Source of the DNA: Alphaproteobacteria bacterium
GTDB lineage: Bacteria; Pseudomonadota; Alphaproteobacteria; Sphingomonadales; Sphingomonadaceae
Assembly: GCA_018970965.1 (NCBI GenBank)
Contig: JAGWVG010000088.1
Span: 1 to 7,057 of the forward strand
DNA length: 7,057 bases
Direction of reading: 5' to 3'
Under the pieces are notes generated by a model, which was not told the origin of the DNA, ran no database searches, and saw nothing but the letters and a program-made list of their open reading frames with translations. This document shows, in pieces, positions 5,881-7,057 of the stretch. A program made the translations under genes and the position numbers. How positions within the stretch are numbered: position 1 is the stretch's first letter; every line of letters begins with the position of its first letter.

Positions 5881-5885
5881 CATTT

Positions 5886-6866
5886 ATGGAATTCTTGATG
5901 ATGGGCTGGCTGGGCACGCCAGTCTGGTTTTGGCTGACATTTCTTGGGATTGTCGCCGCACTCACTGCGTTTGACTTGGGCGTACTGCACAAGGAAGATC
6001 GGGAAATGGGGATAGCCGAGAGTTTGAAGCTCTCGGCTTTCTACATCAGCATTGCGCTGCTGTTCGGTGGCTGGATCTGGCTGGAAAAAGGCGCAGATCT
6101 GGGCATGAAATATTTTACGGGCTTTTTTATTGAAAAGGCCCTGTCGATCGACAACGTCTTTGTCATCAGCCTCATTTTCACTTTTTTCGCTATCCCGCGC
6201 ATCTACCAATATCGTGCGCTGCTTTGGGGCATTTTAGCAGTGATTGTGCTGCGCGGCGTGATGATCGCAGCGGGTGCAGCGCTTGTGCAGCAATTCTATT
6301 GGCTGCTCTATGTGTTTGCGGCCTTTTTGATCGCAACAGGCGTGCGGATGCTGTGGGCGACAGACCATGAGCCGGATATCTCTAAAAACCCGGTTGTGCG
6401 GTGGATTTCGAACCATATGCGCGTCACCAAAGATCTGCATGGTGAACGCTTCTTCGTGAAAGAAGTCGATGCCAAAACGGGCAAAATGGTGCGCGCAGCA
6501 ACGCCGCTGTTCTTAGCGCTTGTGGTGATCAATCTGGCTGATCTGGTATTTGCGGTGGACAGCGTGCCGGCGATCTTTGCGATCACGACGGACACGTTCA
6601 TTGTCTACACATCCAACATCATGGCGATTCTGGGGCTGCGTGCGCTGTATTTCGCACTCGCGGCGATGGTGCACCGCTTCCATTATCTTAAATATGCACT
6701 CGCTTTGGTGCTGGTGTTTATCGGATCGAAGATCTTTGTGTCCGACTTTGTGATGGACGGCGCCAAATTCCCGCCGCTGGCAAGCCTTGCGGTGACTTTT
6801 GCCCTGATCCTGGGCGGCATCTTATGGTCGCTCTGGAAAACGCGCGAGAATGCCCCCGCGCGTTAA
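5886..6866 (+). CDS. TerC/Alx family integral membrane protein
   Basis: This 326-residue inner-membrane protein belongs to the TerC family, named from tellurite resistance clusters and including E. coli Alx. Several members are linked to manganese export or metal loading of exported proteins. The two family signature regions are present: FFIEKALSIDNVFV (residues 80-93, with acidic E83 and D89 in the membrane) and NLADLVFAVDSVPAI (216-230, with D219 and D225). These acidic residues are the likely metal-binding sites. About nine hydrophobic segments are visible, starting at 13-31, 50-66, 86-104, 110-130, 134-152 and 206-223 and continuing to 297-317. A soluble loop of about 50 residues (155-205) sits in the middle. 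The start has AGGGG five bases upstream; Met5 and Met6 are weaker alternatives. Other ter genes are absent, so this is a stand-alone housekeeping-type copy. No yybP-ykoY manganese riboswitch fits in the short leader. Confidence 0.93.
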   Translation: MEFLMMGWLGTPVWFWLTFLGIVAALTAFDLGVLHKEDREMGIAESLKLSAFYISIALLFGGWIWLEKGADLGMKYFTGFFIEKALSIDNVFVISLIFTFFAIPRIYQYRALLWGILAVIVLRGVMIAAGAALVQQFYWLLYVFAAFLIATGVRMLWATDHEPDISKNPVVRWISNHMRVTKDLHGERFFVKEVDAKTGKMVRAATPLFLALVVINLADLVFAVDSVPAIFAITTDTFIVYTSNIMAILGLRALYFALAAMVHRFHYLKYALALVLVFIGSKIFVSDFVMDGAKFPPLASLAVTFALILGGILWSLWKTRENAPAR

Positions 6867-6914
6867 AAAACGACGCCCCCTCCAACGTGCCCAAGAGGGG
6901 GCGTCACCTTTTTT
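6865..6914. terminator. Bidirectional intrinsic terminator between terC and the amidohydrolase gene
   Basis: GACGCCCCCTC (6872-6882) and GAGGGGGCGTC (6895-6905) form a perfect 11 bp stem with a 12-base loop. A six-T run (6909-6914) follows on the plus strand. A six-A run (6865-6870) precedes it and provides the T-tract for transcripts from the minus strand. It therefore ends both terC and the convergent gene on its right. The A-run overlaps the last base of the terC stop codon. Confidence 0.92.
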
Positions 6915-6926
6915 CCCGGTGCGCGA

Positions 6927-7057
6927 TTAGCGCTTCAGCAATTCCAGCGTGGCTGCAACCATCGCTTCAGTGCCGAGGCGGATTGAAGGCTCTGGATCAA
7001 TTTTGAACAATGGGCTGTGATGTCCGGAAATCGGCGCCCCGCCATTTTTGGCTGCTT
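6927..7057 (-). CDS. M20-type amidohydrolase/peptidase, C-terminal end (rest outside window)
   Basis: Only the last 42 residues are visible, with the stop codon at 6927-6929 on the minus strand. The sequence contains GHHSPLFKIDPE followed by an amphipathic C-terminal helix, EAMVAATLELLKR. An HHSP-type motif that supplies a metal-ligand His, then a glycine/acid turn and a final helix, is the usual ending of M20 family amidohydrolases. These are di-metal enzymes that remove amino acids or acyl groups from small peptides and N-acyl amino acids. The HHSP-helix arrangement and spacing support the family. The exact substrate class cannot be judged from this fragment. It is convergent with terC across a shared terminator. 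Confidence 0.75.
   Translation of the reverse strand, partial: AAKNGGAPISGHHSPLFKIDPEPSIRLGTEAMVAATLELLKR

Noticed and set aside
5791..5885. yybP-ykoY manganese riboswitch upstream of the TerC gene
   Set aside because: The 95 bp leader is taken up by a simple long terminator hairpin. The multi-stem core and conserved loops of that riboswitch are not present.

Overview
The window looks like chromosome from an alphaproteobacterium, most likely of the Sphingomonadales. The basis is the mid-to-high G+C coding style and the combination of a class I fumarase next to sdhA, a small DUF465/YdcH-type gene, a TerC family gene and a NAPE-PLD-like metallohydrolase. This placement is inferred from protein character and gene mix, not from a marker gene. 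I see no integrase, insertion sequence, CRISPR array, tRNA or rRNA. The region reads as ordinary core and soft-accessory chromosome.

Layout. The left edge (1-856, +) is the C-terminal half of the succinate dehydrogenase flavoprotein SdhA, followed by a probable terminator. After a 153 bp gap comes a complete iron-sulfur (class I) fumarate hydratase (1010-2530, +). The two enzymes catalyse consecutive TCA steps, succinate to fumarate to malate. No sdhB lies between or after them here. A nested hairpin separates the fumarase from a small PD-(D/E)XK nuclease-domain protein resembling the C-terminal half of NucS (2620-3090, +). Its 3' end converges on, and overlaps by 152 bp, a secreted serine hydrolase of the class C beta-lactamase/esterase type (2939-4192, -). 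The serine hydrolase is transcribed divergently from a membrane-anchored metallo-beta-lactamase-fold hydrolase of the NAPE-PLD-like group (4226-5389, +), with only 33 bp between their start codons.

The right side holds a 218 bp gap, a 60-residue DUF465 protein (5608-5790, +), a long perfect hairpin terminator, and a TerC/Alx family membrane protein (5886-6866, +). A strong bidirectional terminator then separates terC from the C-terminal end of an M20-type amidohydrolase entering from the right edge (6927-7057, -).

How the genes work together. Only sdhA and the fumarase have an obvious functional link. The serine hydrolase and the MBL-fold hydrolase share a very small divergent promoter region and both look envelope-located, so coordinated expression is possible but unproven. 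I found no convincing new multi-gene system. The points most worth a second look are regulatory and architectural: a possibly leaderless start for the serine hydrolase, the antisense overlap of two gene tails, a C-rich terminator loop complementary to the terC ribosome binding site, and the stand-alone NucS-like nuclease domain.
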